DNA of 64,000 nucleotides, from positions 7,277,705-7,341,704 of the forward strand of contig NC_055987.1 of assembly GCF_018446385.1 (NCBI RefSeq), given 5' to 3'. This stretch comes from Zingiber officinale (lineage: Eukaryota > Streptophyta > Magnoliopsida > Zingiberales > Zingiberaceae). Made by a program: the position numbers and the translations under genes. Numbering within the stretch: the stretch's first letter is position 1; each line of letters begins with the position of its first letter. Shown piece after piece: positions 44,880 to 54,509 of this stretch. The notes below the pieces were generated by a model. The model was not told where the DNA came from and did no database searches. It was given only the letters and a program-made list of their open reading frames with translations.

Positions 44880-47159
44880 ATGGATTTTGATTTCCAATCA
44901 GATAGGGATAACAGTAAGTCTACATCAGGCTATATGTTTACTTTAGGAGGTGGAGCCATTTCATGGAGGAGTGTTAAGAAGAAATGCATTTCGGACTCAA
45001 CCATGGAAGCTGAGTATGTAGCAGCCTCTGAGACAGCTAAAGAAGCAGTATGGCTCAGGAACTTTCTAATGGACTTAGATACGATTCCTGGTTTGCCCAA
45101 AATCATCACAATTTATTGTGATAATAGCGGTGCAGTTGCAAACTCGAAGGAACCACGAGCTCATAAGGCAAGTAAACATATAGAGCGCAAGTACCACCTG
45201 ATACGCGAAGTGCAGTTCCCGAGCTGGCTGGCTAATGTAGTATTAGTCTCCAAGCCGGGCGGCAAGTGGAGAGTCTGTATCGACTTTCGGGACTTAAACA
45301 AAGCATGCCCCAAAGATTTTTATCCCTTGCCCCGGATAGATCAGTTGGTGGATTCTACGGCCGGCTGCGAATTAATTTGTATGCTTGACGCCTACCAAGG
45401 CTATCATCAAGTGCCGCTCGCCCGGGAAGATCAAGAAAAAGTAAGCTTCGTAACGGCCGACGGCACATATTGCTACAATGTGATGCCGTTCGGATTGAAG
45501 AATGTCGGGGCCACCTATCAACGCTTGATGAATAAAGTGTTCAAGGAGCAGATCGGGCGGAATCTGGAAGTTTATGTGGACGACATTCTTATCAAGTCCG
45601 CCCGAACGGCCGATCTCTTCAAGGACATGGAAGAAACCTTCCGAACGCTTCGCAAATATGGAGTCAAGCTAAATCCCCAAAAGTGCCTGTTCGGAGCAAA
45701 AGGAGGGCGTTTCTTGGGATACATAGTGACCGAGCGGGGAATCGAAGCCAATCCCAGCAAGGTGAAAGCTCTGCAAGACATGCCGCCTCCAAGAAATACA
45801 AGGGAAGTGCAGCAGTTGACCGGTCGGATAACTGCTTTGTCCAGATTCATCTCCAAAACCGCCGACCGGAGCCTACCATTCTTCAAGATCCTGCGCAAGG
45901 TTACTAAGTTCCAGTGGGACGAAGAATGTGATCGAGCATTCGAAAAATTGAAGACATATCTTAATTCTCTGCCTATACTTGCCAAGCCGATCGGGGGTGA
46001 GTCACTTTATATTTATCTGTTGTCAACTGAGCATGCTGTAGGCTCAGCACTTGTGAAGGCGAGCGGCGAAGAGCAGCCGGTGTATTTTCTGAGCCATATT
46101 TTAAAAGATGCCTTTGCTTTAGTTCTAGCCGCTCGGCGTCTTCGACCATATTTCTTGGCTCACACCATCATTGTCCGGACGAACAGCCCGCTAGGAAGGG
46201 TGCTGTTAAATCCAGAAGCGTCCGGACGACTCATCAAATGGACGACAGAACTAAGTGAATTTGACATCCAATACCAGCCTCGCTCGGCGATCAAAGCGCA
46301 ATCCTTGGCTGACTTTGTGACCGAAGTGCAAAAGCTAGAGCCGGAAGCTCTGTGGAGAATATATGTGGACGGGTCTTCCACTCGGCTCGGAAGTGGGATT
46401 GGAATATTGCTGCTCTCGCCTCAAGAAGAAAAGATGCACTTATCCGTCCGGCTGGATTATAAAGCTACCAACAATGAAGCAGAATATGAGGCCCTCATAG
46501 CCGGATTACAGGCAGCACGGCATGTGGGAGCCGGTCGGGTGACACTTTATTCAGATTCACAGTTGGCCGCTCAGCAACTATCTGGCACCTTTGAAATCAA
46601 CAGCGCTCGGCTTAAACTCTATGCTGAGGCCTTTGAAAAACTCAAAGCTAATTTCCGCGAGGTTCTTATCCAGAAGATTCCCCGAACGGAGAACCAGGCA
46701 GCCGATGAGTTGGCCAAACTAGCAAGTTCTATGACACCGGTCATTATCCCGAAGCCAATTGAACAAGTATCTTTGGTGGCACATGTTGACCGGATGGAAG
46801 GCCTCAGATTTCCAGACGACTGGAGGACACCCATCATAGAGTTTTTGCGCTCGGGCACCACCGCCGATCGGGAAGAAGCCCGCTTTGAGGAGGAGGGGCG
46901 GTCGGTTCACACTCATCGGCGATCAGCTCTACAAGAAGCTTTCTCGTCCGTTGTTGAAGTGTGTGAGCTCGGAAGACTCGACACATCCTCAAGAGGTACA
47001 TCAAGGATCGTGTGGAGGACATCAGGCGGACGATCACTAGCCAAGAAGATTTTGCTAGCGGATATTTTGGCCAACCTTACAAATGGGCGCTTTCGGACGA
47101 TATCTCGTGCCTCTCATGCGGAAGTATCACAACTTCTGCAAGGCCGTGAGAGGAGATGA
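44880..47159 (+). CDS. Chimeric ORF: copia A RNase H fused to gypsy B RT and two RNase H domains
   Basis: One uninterrupted 759-codon frame. Residues 1-111 are copia RNase H (DNSKSTSGYMFTLGGGAISW, DSTMEAEYVAASE, CDNSGAVA, ASKHIERKYHLIREV). From about residue 112 it is Tat-type gypsy RT: WLANVVLVSKPGGKWRVCID, then LMNKVFKEQIG and the catalytic YVDD at about 231-234. A gypsy RNase H follows (TEHAVGSALVKASG), with an in-frame deletion of about 12 residues relative to copy C (LKDAFALVLAARR lacks the SYTGVEKLA segment). An archaeal-type RNase H follows with its acids: YVDGSS, NNEAEYEAL, YSDSQL and AADELAK. The junction (45201-45214) lies in ATACGCGAAGTG, shared by both parents. It is a recombination product; expression is doubtful because neither parental promoter is adjacent. 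Confidence 0.88.
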   Translation: MDFDFQSDRDNSKSTSGYMFTLGGGAISWRSVKKKCISDSTMEAEYVAASETAKEAVWLRNFLMDLDTIPGLPKIITIYCDNSGAVANSKEPRAHKASKHIERKYHLIREVQFPSWLANVVLVSKPGGKWRVCIDFRDLNKACPKDFYPLPRIDQLVDSTAGCELICMLDAYQGYHQVPLAREDQEKVSFVTADGTYCYNVMPFGLKNVGATYQRLMNKVFKEQIGRNLEVYVDDILIKSARTADLFKDMEETFRTLRKYGVKLNPQKCLFGAKGGRFLGYIVTERGIEANPSKVKALQDMPPPRNTREVQQLTGRITALSRFISKTADRSLPFFKILRKVTKFQWDEECDRAFEKLKTYLNSLPILAKPIGGESLYIYLLSTEHAVGSALVKASGEEQPVYFLSHILKDAFALVLAARRLRPYFLAHTIIVRTNSPLGRVLLNPEASGRLIKWTTELSEFDIQYQPRSAIKAQSLADFVTEVQKLEPEALWRIYVDGSSTRLGSGIGILLLSPQEEKMHLSVRLDYKATNNEAEYEALIAGLQAARHVGAGRVTLYSDSQLAAQQLSGTFEINSARLKLYAEAFEKLKANFREVLIQKIPRTENQAADELAKLASSMTPVIIPKPIEQVSLVAHVDRMEGLRFPDDWRTPIIEFLRSGTTADREEARFEEEGRSVHTHRRSALQEAFSSVVEVCELGRLDTSSRGTSRIVWRTSGGRSLAKKILLADILANLTNGRFRTISRASHAEVSQLLQGRERR

Positions 47160-48014
47160 AGACATCAGTCGTTTCATGTCCGTTCAATCAATGGGAATGG
47201 ATATTGTGGGTCCATTCCCGATGGCGGCCGAGGAAATTTTTGTTGGTGGCGGTCGATTATTTTCAAGTGGGTGGAGGCTAAGCCACTAGCCGGGATCACC
47301 GGCGGATGGTCAAAAATTCATCGGCAACACATCATCTGGGTTGGTATCCCTCGCCGGTTGGTTTCCGACAATGGGCGGCAATTCACAGGGAAGGTGCTAG
47401 AAGATTGGTGCAAAAGCTACGGCATCGAGCAACACTTCACGTCCGTGGCATACCCCCAAAGCAACGGCCAAGCCGAAGTAGCCAACCGGGAAATTCTCCG
47501 TATTCTACGCACTCGGCTCGACCATGTGGGGGGGAGTTGGCCGGATGAAGTGCCGGGCGTTTTATGGGCCATCCGGATGACTCCTAAGGAAGCAACGGGC
47601 GTCACACCTTTTCATCTGGTGTACGGCGGCGAAGCAGTCATTCCAGTTGAAGTCGGCGTCGAGTCCATCCGGGTCCAATTGTACGATGAAGGCAACGCCG
47701 ATTGGAGGAACATGGAGCTGGATTTGATTGGCGAGGAGCGAGCCAAGGCATCCGTTCGGCTGATGGCATACCATCAACGAATGAAGCAAAACTACAACCG
47801 CCGCGTCATTCCCCGATCATTCCAGGTCGGCGACCTTGTCTGGAAAAAAGTCAAACCGGTCGGCGACGTCGACAAGCTTGAAGCTCCGTGGGCAGGTCCC
47901 TTCAAAATCACCGAAAAACTCCGCTCGGGTGCGTATTATTTGGAGGATGAAGACGGTCGACAGTTGGATAGGCCGTGGAGCGCGAACCACCTCCAGCCTT
48001 ATCGGGCGGGATGA
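47160..48014 (+). pseudogene. Gypsy B integrase
   Basis: Starts in another frame than the RT ORF (frameshift at about 47159 and again near 47260). The long piece 47271-48014 has SDNGRQFTGKVLEDWCKSYG, the catalytic glutamate in NGQAEVANREIL, and the C-terminal half including VYGGEAVIPVEVGVES, VGDLVWKKVKPVGD and the typical Tat end DRPWSANHLQPY. The first catalytic aspartate lies in the broken upstream part (MDIVGPFPM at about 47199). It would not be made as one protein. Confidence 0.87.
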
Positions 48015-48354
48015 AAGGTGTACCACTGTAAATCATCCTGTGTACTTTTTTTGACCGAATACTGGAAATGCAGAAATGAAGAATCAAGAGAACAAATATA
48101 TGGCACCGTCACCGATGAACGAAGGCCCCGCGCCGTTCAGACGGAGGTATATTGGTTGAGCCAAGGTGCTCGACGAAGCAAACCCTGAGCCGTTCGGCCA
48201 GGAGTACGTTCTCCAAGCGGGGAGGAAAGGGCGTATGACCCGTGCTGTTCGGCCGGACATAAAAATAGTTCAAGCACGAGATGAGCTATGAAGGCCAAGG
48301 TCGCTCGACCTGGTAAGTAGTTAGCCTTGAAGACCGTCTAGCCCAGACGTTAAA
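48015..48354 (+). other. Start of the 3' untranslated region of gypsy B
   Basis: Non-coding. Degenerate repeats of the CCGTTCGGCC type, as at 36290-37090 in element C. Confidence 0.6.
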
Positions 48355-49700
48355 CCGTAGAGCCGCGCCGATCGGCTATAAATATCCGCGCCGAGGTAAA
48401 TATCGAGAGACGGGCAGGCGTCTATAAACCCTCCGGCGGGAGACCGACGAGCCCGTCGTTAAACATCGAGGCCAGGCCGGCTATAAATATCCGGCGCCAG
48501 GCCAGTCGTTAAAGATCGAGGAGGCAGGCGTCTATAAACCCTCCGGCGGAGATCGGCGAGCCGTCGTTAAACATCGAGTCGCGTAGACCGGCTATAAATA
48601 TCCCGACGAGCTTTGTCGTTAAAGATCGAGGCAGGGCGTCGTAAACCCTCAGGCGGGAGATCGACGAGGCCGTCGTTAAACATCGAGGCCGTAGGCCGGC
48701 TATAAATATCCAGCGCGAGCTCAGTCGTTAAAGATCGAGAGGCAGTGGCGTCTATAAACCCTCCGGCGGGGAGATCCGACGTTAAACATCGAGAGCCGAG
48801 CCGGCCGGCTATAAATATCCGACGAGCTTTGTCGTTAAAGATCGAGAGCCACCGGCGTCTATAAACCCTCCGGCGGGAAAGATCGAGAGACGAGCCGGTG
48901 GCTATAAATATCCGCGCCGACGAGCTCAGTCGTTAAAGATCGCGAGACGAGGCGGCGTCGATAAACCCTCCGAGCGGAGATCGGCGAGCCCCGTCGTTAA
49001 ACATCGAGAGCCACGCCGACAGGCTATAAATATCCGCGCCGACGAGCTCGTCGTTAAAGATCGAGGCAGGCGGCGTCTATAAACCCTCAGGCGGAGATCG
49101 ACAGGCCCGTCGTTAAACATCGAGGCAGGCCAGGCTATAAATATCGGCGTCGACGAGCTCAGTCGTTAAAGATCGAGGCGAGCCGGCGTCTATAAACCCT
49201 CCGTGCGGGAGATCGCGAGCCAGTCGTTAAACATCGAGGCTGCGTGGGCTATAAATATCATGCGCGAGCTCAGTCGTTAAAGATCGAGAGCCGCCGGCGT
49301 CTATAAACCCTCCGGCGGGAGATCGCGAGCCCGTCGTTAAACATCGAGCCGCGGCCGGCTATAAATATCCAGCGAGCTCCGTCGTTAAAGATCGAGAGGC
49401 CCGGCGTCTATAAACCCTCAGAGTGGGAGACCAGCGAGGCCCGTCGTTAAACATCGAGGCAGCGGGCTATAAATATCGCGCGACGAGCTCCGTCGTTAAA
49501 GATCGAGGGCCAGCCGGCGTCTATAAACCCTCCGGCGGGAGATCGACGACCGCCGTTAAAAATGGAGAGCCGCGCCGGCCGGCTATAAATATCCGAGCTC
49601 CGTCGTTAAAAATCGAGAGACGAGGCGTATAAATCCGAGTGGAAGACCGACGAGCTCCGTCGTTAAAATCGAGAACGGTCCGGTCTATAAACATCGCGCA
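48355..49700 (+). repeat. Dimeric minisatellite in the 3' untranslated region of gypsy B
   Basis: Related to the 58-bp unit of C, but here two unit types alternate: one with GTCTATAAACCCTCCGGCGG and GTCGTTAAACATCGAG, the other with GGCTATAAATATCC and GTCGTTAAAGATCGAG. The pair of about 105-115 bp repeats about 12 times, a simple higher-order structure. CATCGAG and GATCGAG alternate almost strictly. Junctions between units are frayed by short deletions. Confidence 0.88.
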
Positions 49701-50015
49701 ACGAGCATTCGTAAAAACTAAATTGTTTAAGTCCGATCGGTAGTCGGTTTGTTAATACCGCATTCCGAATGCAAACAGTATAATAAGCACTAAACGATTT
49801 CGAGGAAAGCGAGTTAATTGATTAACTTGATCGGTTGTGCGGTGGGAGATACGTGTAAACAGCGACTCTACAAATGAGCACCAAACAGACAGAAGAGGGT
49901 AATAAAGGACCGACAAAAATGGAAGCAAAGGAATACAATTAGGCCGAACGGCACGTACAAAAATTTTACATCCGCCGAGCGGATGAAATACAGTAAGTAC
50001 TTGGAAGAACTCGCC

Positions 50016-52123
50016 TCACTCCGGGTCCTCAAAATTGAAAAAGGCATCCGGGATATCGTCAATCATGGCCGCCAGGTCGGAGGCGGGAATGTGCATTCCC
50101 GCAGGAAGGTGGCCACCCTTCTTCAAGTACACCACGGTGACCTTGACCGCCTCGGCGAAGGTTGATGAGACGTTGCCGTCGAATTTTGTGCCGAATCATT
50201 CCGAGCGGAGGTAGTCTAGGCGCGCTGCTACTAGGCGGCTTGGCTCTCCCTCCTTATATTTCCTGAGTACCGCCCGGGAAGCAGTTAAGGAATCTTGGAC
50301 TGCCTTCAAGTCCATTTCAGCCTTTGTGCGTTCGGCCGAACGGTCTTCCCGTTCGGCGTTCAGCTGGGCCTCCAGATCCTTGGATCGCTGATCTAGCGCA
50401 CGGACATCTACTTTCATCTTGTCCAGATCAGCTATCGCTTGCTTCTTCCGGGCAGTAGCACGTTTGGCCTCCGCTTCGCGCTTCTTGATTTGGCCCTCTA
50501 GCCGAGCCACCTCTGTAGACAGGTCGGCGGCATTCTTCTGTTCGGCCTCGCGGGCTTGTTTCTCCCGCTCGGCCGATGGACCCCCCGACACTTGGAGTTT
50601 CTCCAGGAGATCCTCCAGCTCGGCTAGCCGATGGCTAGTGGCGATTTGCTCAGCCCAGCGCTGTAAGGAAAATAATAAAATGAGGAACCAGACAGTAGCA
50701 TGGCACAGAAAGAAAAATGAATTCACCTGAGTGGCCTGCTGCATGTTGTTATCGTCGAGCTGCTTAGGCGTCATGAGGGCCACTTGAATCTGGGCATCCT
50801 CGAAGAGCTTGGCGAGCGAACCCGTCAGGGTTATTTCATGTACGGGGCTTGATGGCCGATCGGCGGACAACAAATATTCCTCCGATGGAAATTAGAGGGT
50901 AGTCTTGATGGTCGGGTGGCCGGACGACGTTTCCTCGGTCGCACTCGCCTTGCCCGAGGACTCCCCTATGGTAGAGGTTTCGCCCAACCGCCGTAAGCGA
51001 CGGCGAGTTCGTGGAGGAGAACCAGAGGGCTGTGCGGTGGGCGAGGCCACTGGAGTCCCGATCTGCGACGGCGTGCGATCTGGCGGCTACCCCGATCGGC
51101 TGTGGTCCGCCCTCTTGGGTCGGCGGAGGTGGAGTCTCTTTGGCGTTTGCGAACTTCGGTGGGGATCCCGACACTGGGGACCCCAGCTCGGTGAGGCGGA
51201 GAAGCGGTCCGCCTCAACTTCGTTGAAGCGGATGGTGTAACTCTGTTCGGTGATGCGTCCCCTCTCCGATGGCTAGGGCGGTGGGAATAAGACCCGCTCG
51301 TGAGTTCTTTTTAGTCGCGCCTCAATTTCCACGGCCTTCAACTTCGGATGATCGGTGGCCTTGGAGCGCCACATGACTTCAGCTGCAATGGAAGAAATTA
51401 AAATCGATTAGACAAAAAGGTGAAGAGTAAAAGTCCTTACTCGGCGGTGGGGAGATTTGCGAGCGGAGATAATCAAAATGTATAACACCCCTTGAGAAGC
51501 AGCTGGTCGATTTTGTACTGCTGACCGGACAACCAATTCGCCGCATGAAGGTAGGCGGATTATACGAATTTCTAGAGCTCATTTGAGTCGGCCTGATGCG
51601 CCATTTGGTTACGAATCTTTGGCCGCTCGGGAAGTCGGATATAGAAGAAAAACTCCTTCCAGTGCTTGTTGGAAGTCGACATATTATCAAAAAATTTAAA
51701 GCCTATTCTACTTTGGAAAATGAAAGTGTCCAGCTCGGATTGTTTGGGGTAGAAGAAGAAGTGGAATATTCTGGGGTCAAGTGGGATACTGTGCAGCTTA
51801 AAGAGGACAACCATCCCGCTCAGCAACCTAAAGGAGTTCTGCACAAGTTGGCCGAGCGGGATGCGGAAATAATTACAAACCTCCAAAATAAAGGGATGGG
51901 TAGGAAATCTAAGACCGCCCTGAAATTGGTCCAGAAAAAAGCAAATGGTACCGATCGGCGGGTTATGGGGCCGATCGGCCGGGTCGGCTATAATTATTTC
52001 ATGGTCATCAGGGATCCCATACGTCCGAACAAGACGTCGAGCACCCTCTTCATCAAACCGACTCTCCATGGTCATATACCAAGGGCCATGAACATCCACA
52101 GTGGGTACGGAAGTACTTGCCAT
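50016..52123 (-). pseudogene. Antisense gene of gypsy B (Transposase_28-like plus coiled coil)
   Basis: Same plan as in C, again antisense to the element. TATA box TATAAAG at 52396-52402 (minus), ATG at 52123 (MASTSVPTVDVHG). Exon 1 domain: MESRFDEEGARRLVRTYGIP to KHWKEFFFYIRLP, then frameshifted near 51590. Intron 1 ends TTGCAG just before CTGAAGTCATGTGG (about 51372-51385). Intron 2 is 50661-50726 (CAG|GTGAATTC to CTTACAG|CGC). It is 66 nt with no stop, so reading through is also possible. Exon 3 encodes the coiled coil (SAEREKQAREAEQKNAADLS onward). It shifts frame at about 50196; the expected stop is at 50016-50018. Confidence 0.75.
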
Positions 52124-52800
52124 GACTGAAGTATCAAGAAAAAGAAAGAAGGAAGCCGAAGGAAACTCGGAAACGGACGCAAGCAAGGGAACAAAAGAAG
52201 TCCCACGCGAAAGGGAAAGGCCGAACGAAAGGAAGGGAGAAGCTTACTGAGGAAAGATGAACGGAGAAGAGCACCAGAAAGCCGAAAACCACCAAGAGGC
52301 AAGAACTAGGACAGCCGGAATGATGCAGCCGCGGGCACCTTCGACGGAGGACGCACAATGAAACAGAGAATGCGGCGTAAAGGCGAAGACGAAGGCTTTA
52401 TACGAACGAGGCTGGTTGGCCTCGTCCGTCGGATGCAGGTCACGAGAGACGAGGTCATCATCTAACAGTCCATTTCAAAATGACCGGCGTCCCATCGTAC
52501 GGATCATCACCGCCGCCTGAAAAGAGCCACGTGGCGCTCTGTCACCAGGCGCAATTAATGCGCCCATACCGCGCATGCTTCGACTTAATGAAAAGGATTT
52601 GCGTGATTTTCGAGAAGATTTAGACAAGCAAGCATCCACGTTGAGCGACAAGAGAACGAAGAGCCGAGCGGATGATGAGTTATGAGGGCCGAACGGCTCT
52701 AGGTATATCATAAGCGGCGGTAAGATGACGACCGCCCGTTCGGACACATAGTCCAGTCAGTCGGACTCTCGCCTCCTTCAACTAGATTTGAAGAGGCAAG

Positions 52801-53581
52801 TGATCAGCGATATGAATGGGGACCCCATTTAGCGAGTCAACGCGCGAGGAGGCAAAGGCCTTTGCCGAGCGGATAAGGAAGCGACGACCAGTGAGGCTTC
52901 GGCGGAAGCAATATACCCGGGAGGCGGGTTCAACGCTCATGATGAGCGGTAGGAAAGGTGACGGAGGTGCCTCGGCCAAGGAATAAAACATCAGCAGCGA
53001 GCAGATCGAGCACATCGCGGAACGGATCTCGGCAGATCCGACCATCGGTAGGACGTGCGGCGCAGCGCCGCTGTCGGACGATTGACGGGGAGTAAGAAAA
53101 GGCAAGGATAGGAACATCTTCTGACAGCAGATGATATGCAGGATCCTAGGACATGGGCTCACTGTCCCATCAAGGGCAGGGGCTCACTGTCCCATCAAAG
53201 ACATGCTCACTGTCCCATCAAAGACATGCTCACTGTCCCATCAAATACGTGCTCGTACTGTAGCAGTAAGGAGTCAGGCAAGCTCCTCTGACAAGCCCAT
53301 ACTGGGTATGGGTTGAGGACACGTGGGTGTGCCTCGGTATATGTACATCAGCCTCCTCAGGAGTCTATATAAGGCCTCCACTTCTTCAACCGGAGGTACA
53401 CGAGTCTTCATCTTGGAGCCACTTCCTTCATCTATTCCCTCGTCTGACTTGAGCGTCGGAGGGCCGTCGCCGGGACACCCCTCCCGGCTCGGTTTTGTTG
53501 CAGGTTCGCCGGAGCACTGGAGGATTCAGCAGGGAGCGCCACGTCCCCAGCGTTCGTTGACCCCTGATTCGGACAAGATCA
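52801..53581 (+). repeat. 3' LTR of gypsy B
   Basis: Starts TGATCAGCGA after the polypurine stretch GAAGAGGCAAG and ends GACAAGATCA. TATA box TATATAAGG at about 53365. A 23-bp tandem repeat CTCACTGTCCCATCAAAGAC occurs about four times at 53158-53240. Less like the C and D LTRs in its first half. Confidence 0.85.
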
Positions 53582-53656
53582 GATAACAAATTGGCCATTG
53601 GAATAATTGGATTGCATCACCAATCTCCTGCTGGGAGCAAACCTCTGTAACATGTT
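53582..53656 (+). pseudogene. 3' flank of the second UGT copy
   Basis: GATAACAAATTGGCCATTGG onward matches 12002-12075 (3' of the intact UGT) with few changes, directly after the LTR of gypsy B. It shows that 26879-53581 lies inside the broken UGT copy, and that the middle and end of its coding sequence were deleted. Confidence 0.85.
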
Positions 53657-54509
53657 GTAAATGAACATTGCCGTTATAACGCGGTATTAACGCCGCGTTG
53701 CATATGCCCTGAGTGGTAACTTTAATATAATACTACTATTCTATACATCGTACATCAATTTTCAATTTGTGAAACACAAGTAACTTTCATTATTGCTCAG
53801 TACTGTTTGGGCCAAGGGTTGAGAACATGCCAAGAAAATGGGGTCGGACTTGCATAATGACTATCAAATAGCATCATAACCAGACGTGCTAGACAAAGGG
53901 TGGAGCCTCCTTATGACCTACCTGGGCTATAATCCGGGGGCCTGACGCCGACGACGAGAATAAACGGCTAAATTTTCTATGAGAAAAAGAAAAAATAGAT
54001 GAGAAAGAGAGCCATATAGCCGGTAGAAAAGAGAGTAGTTCAGAGATTTTTTTTTTTTATCAGATCAGTCGTCTGAGGGTTACAAATTTTGGGACTCATT
54101 GGTGCTAGAGAAGGAGAAATCCAACGACTGGGTGGGTACCAAAGTAGGCCTTCACAGAGATCTGAGCTGCAAACACAGGAATAAACATTAGAGGGCATCA
54201 GAGTTGTCAGTTGTCTCCTTTTATGCTCAAGTTATTAGAGATGTAGTGAGCAGTAAAAAGTATAAAAACGAGGGAGCGAGATCCTTTCTCAGCAAAAAGC
54301 CAACATACCTTTGTATTTTATGGGTAGATTGAGAGATACCTAAGAAGTCTGTGATCGATTTCAATCATTAATTTGAGTCTTAAAGACCATTAGTTATGAC
54401 ATTTCTATTAACAATTATGGTGTCTACCTATTACATATCTATGAAAATGTTAAGACTAATAGTGAAATCTTTAAGAACAATTAGAAAAATTAAAAACAAT
54501 CATTACATT
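53657..54509. other. Intergenic DNA, no gene seen
   Basis: The similarity to the intact UGT flank fades at about 53656. An imperfect palindrome ACGCGGTATTAACGCCGCGT lies at 53679-53698. The remainder is unremarkable AT-rich sequence up to the LTR of element D. Confidence 0.5.

Larger units (their letters stand above)
26879..45214 (+). mobile_element. Ty1/copia element A (2.4-kb LTR), 3' end lost, split by gypsy C
   Basis: 5' LTR, PBS, broken gag-protease, then (after gypsy C) integrase, RT and RNase H. The 3' LTR is missing: the RNase H is joined at about 45201-45214 to the RT of gypsy B. Gag wording (NRLTGPNYIDWKRNLDIVLT) and protease order fit a Tork/Angela-like copia; that subfamily call is tentative. 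It sits in the broken UGT copy. Confidence 0.88.
45215..53581 (+). mobile_element. Ty3/gypsy element B, Tat lineage, 5' truncated at RT
   Basis: RT, RNase H, archaeal-type RNase H, integrase, a 3' minisatellite, an antisense gene and the 3' LTR remain. The 5' LTR, gag and protease are lost at the junction with copia A. It is the same family as C in opposite orientation. The right flank is the UGT 3' region, so B once sat in or near the second UGT copy. The left TSD is gone. Confidence 0.9.

Noticed and set aside
53679-53698. Palindrome ACGCGGTATTAACGCCGCGT as an operator or origin
   Set aside because: Two mismatches, single occurrence and no context to support a role.
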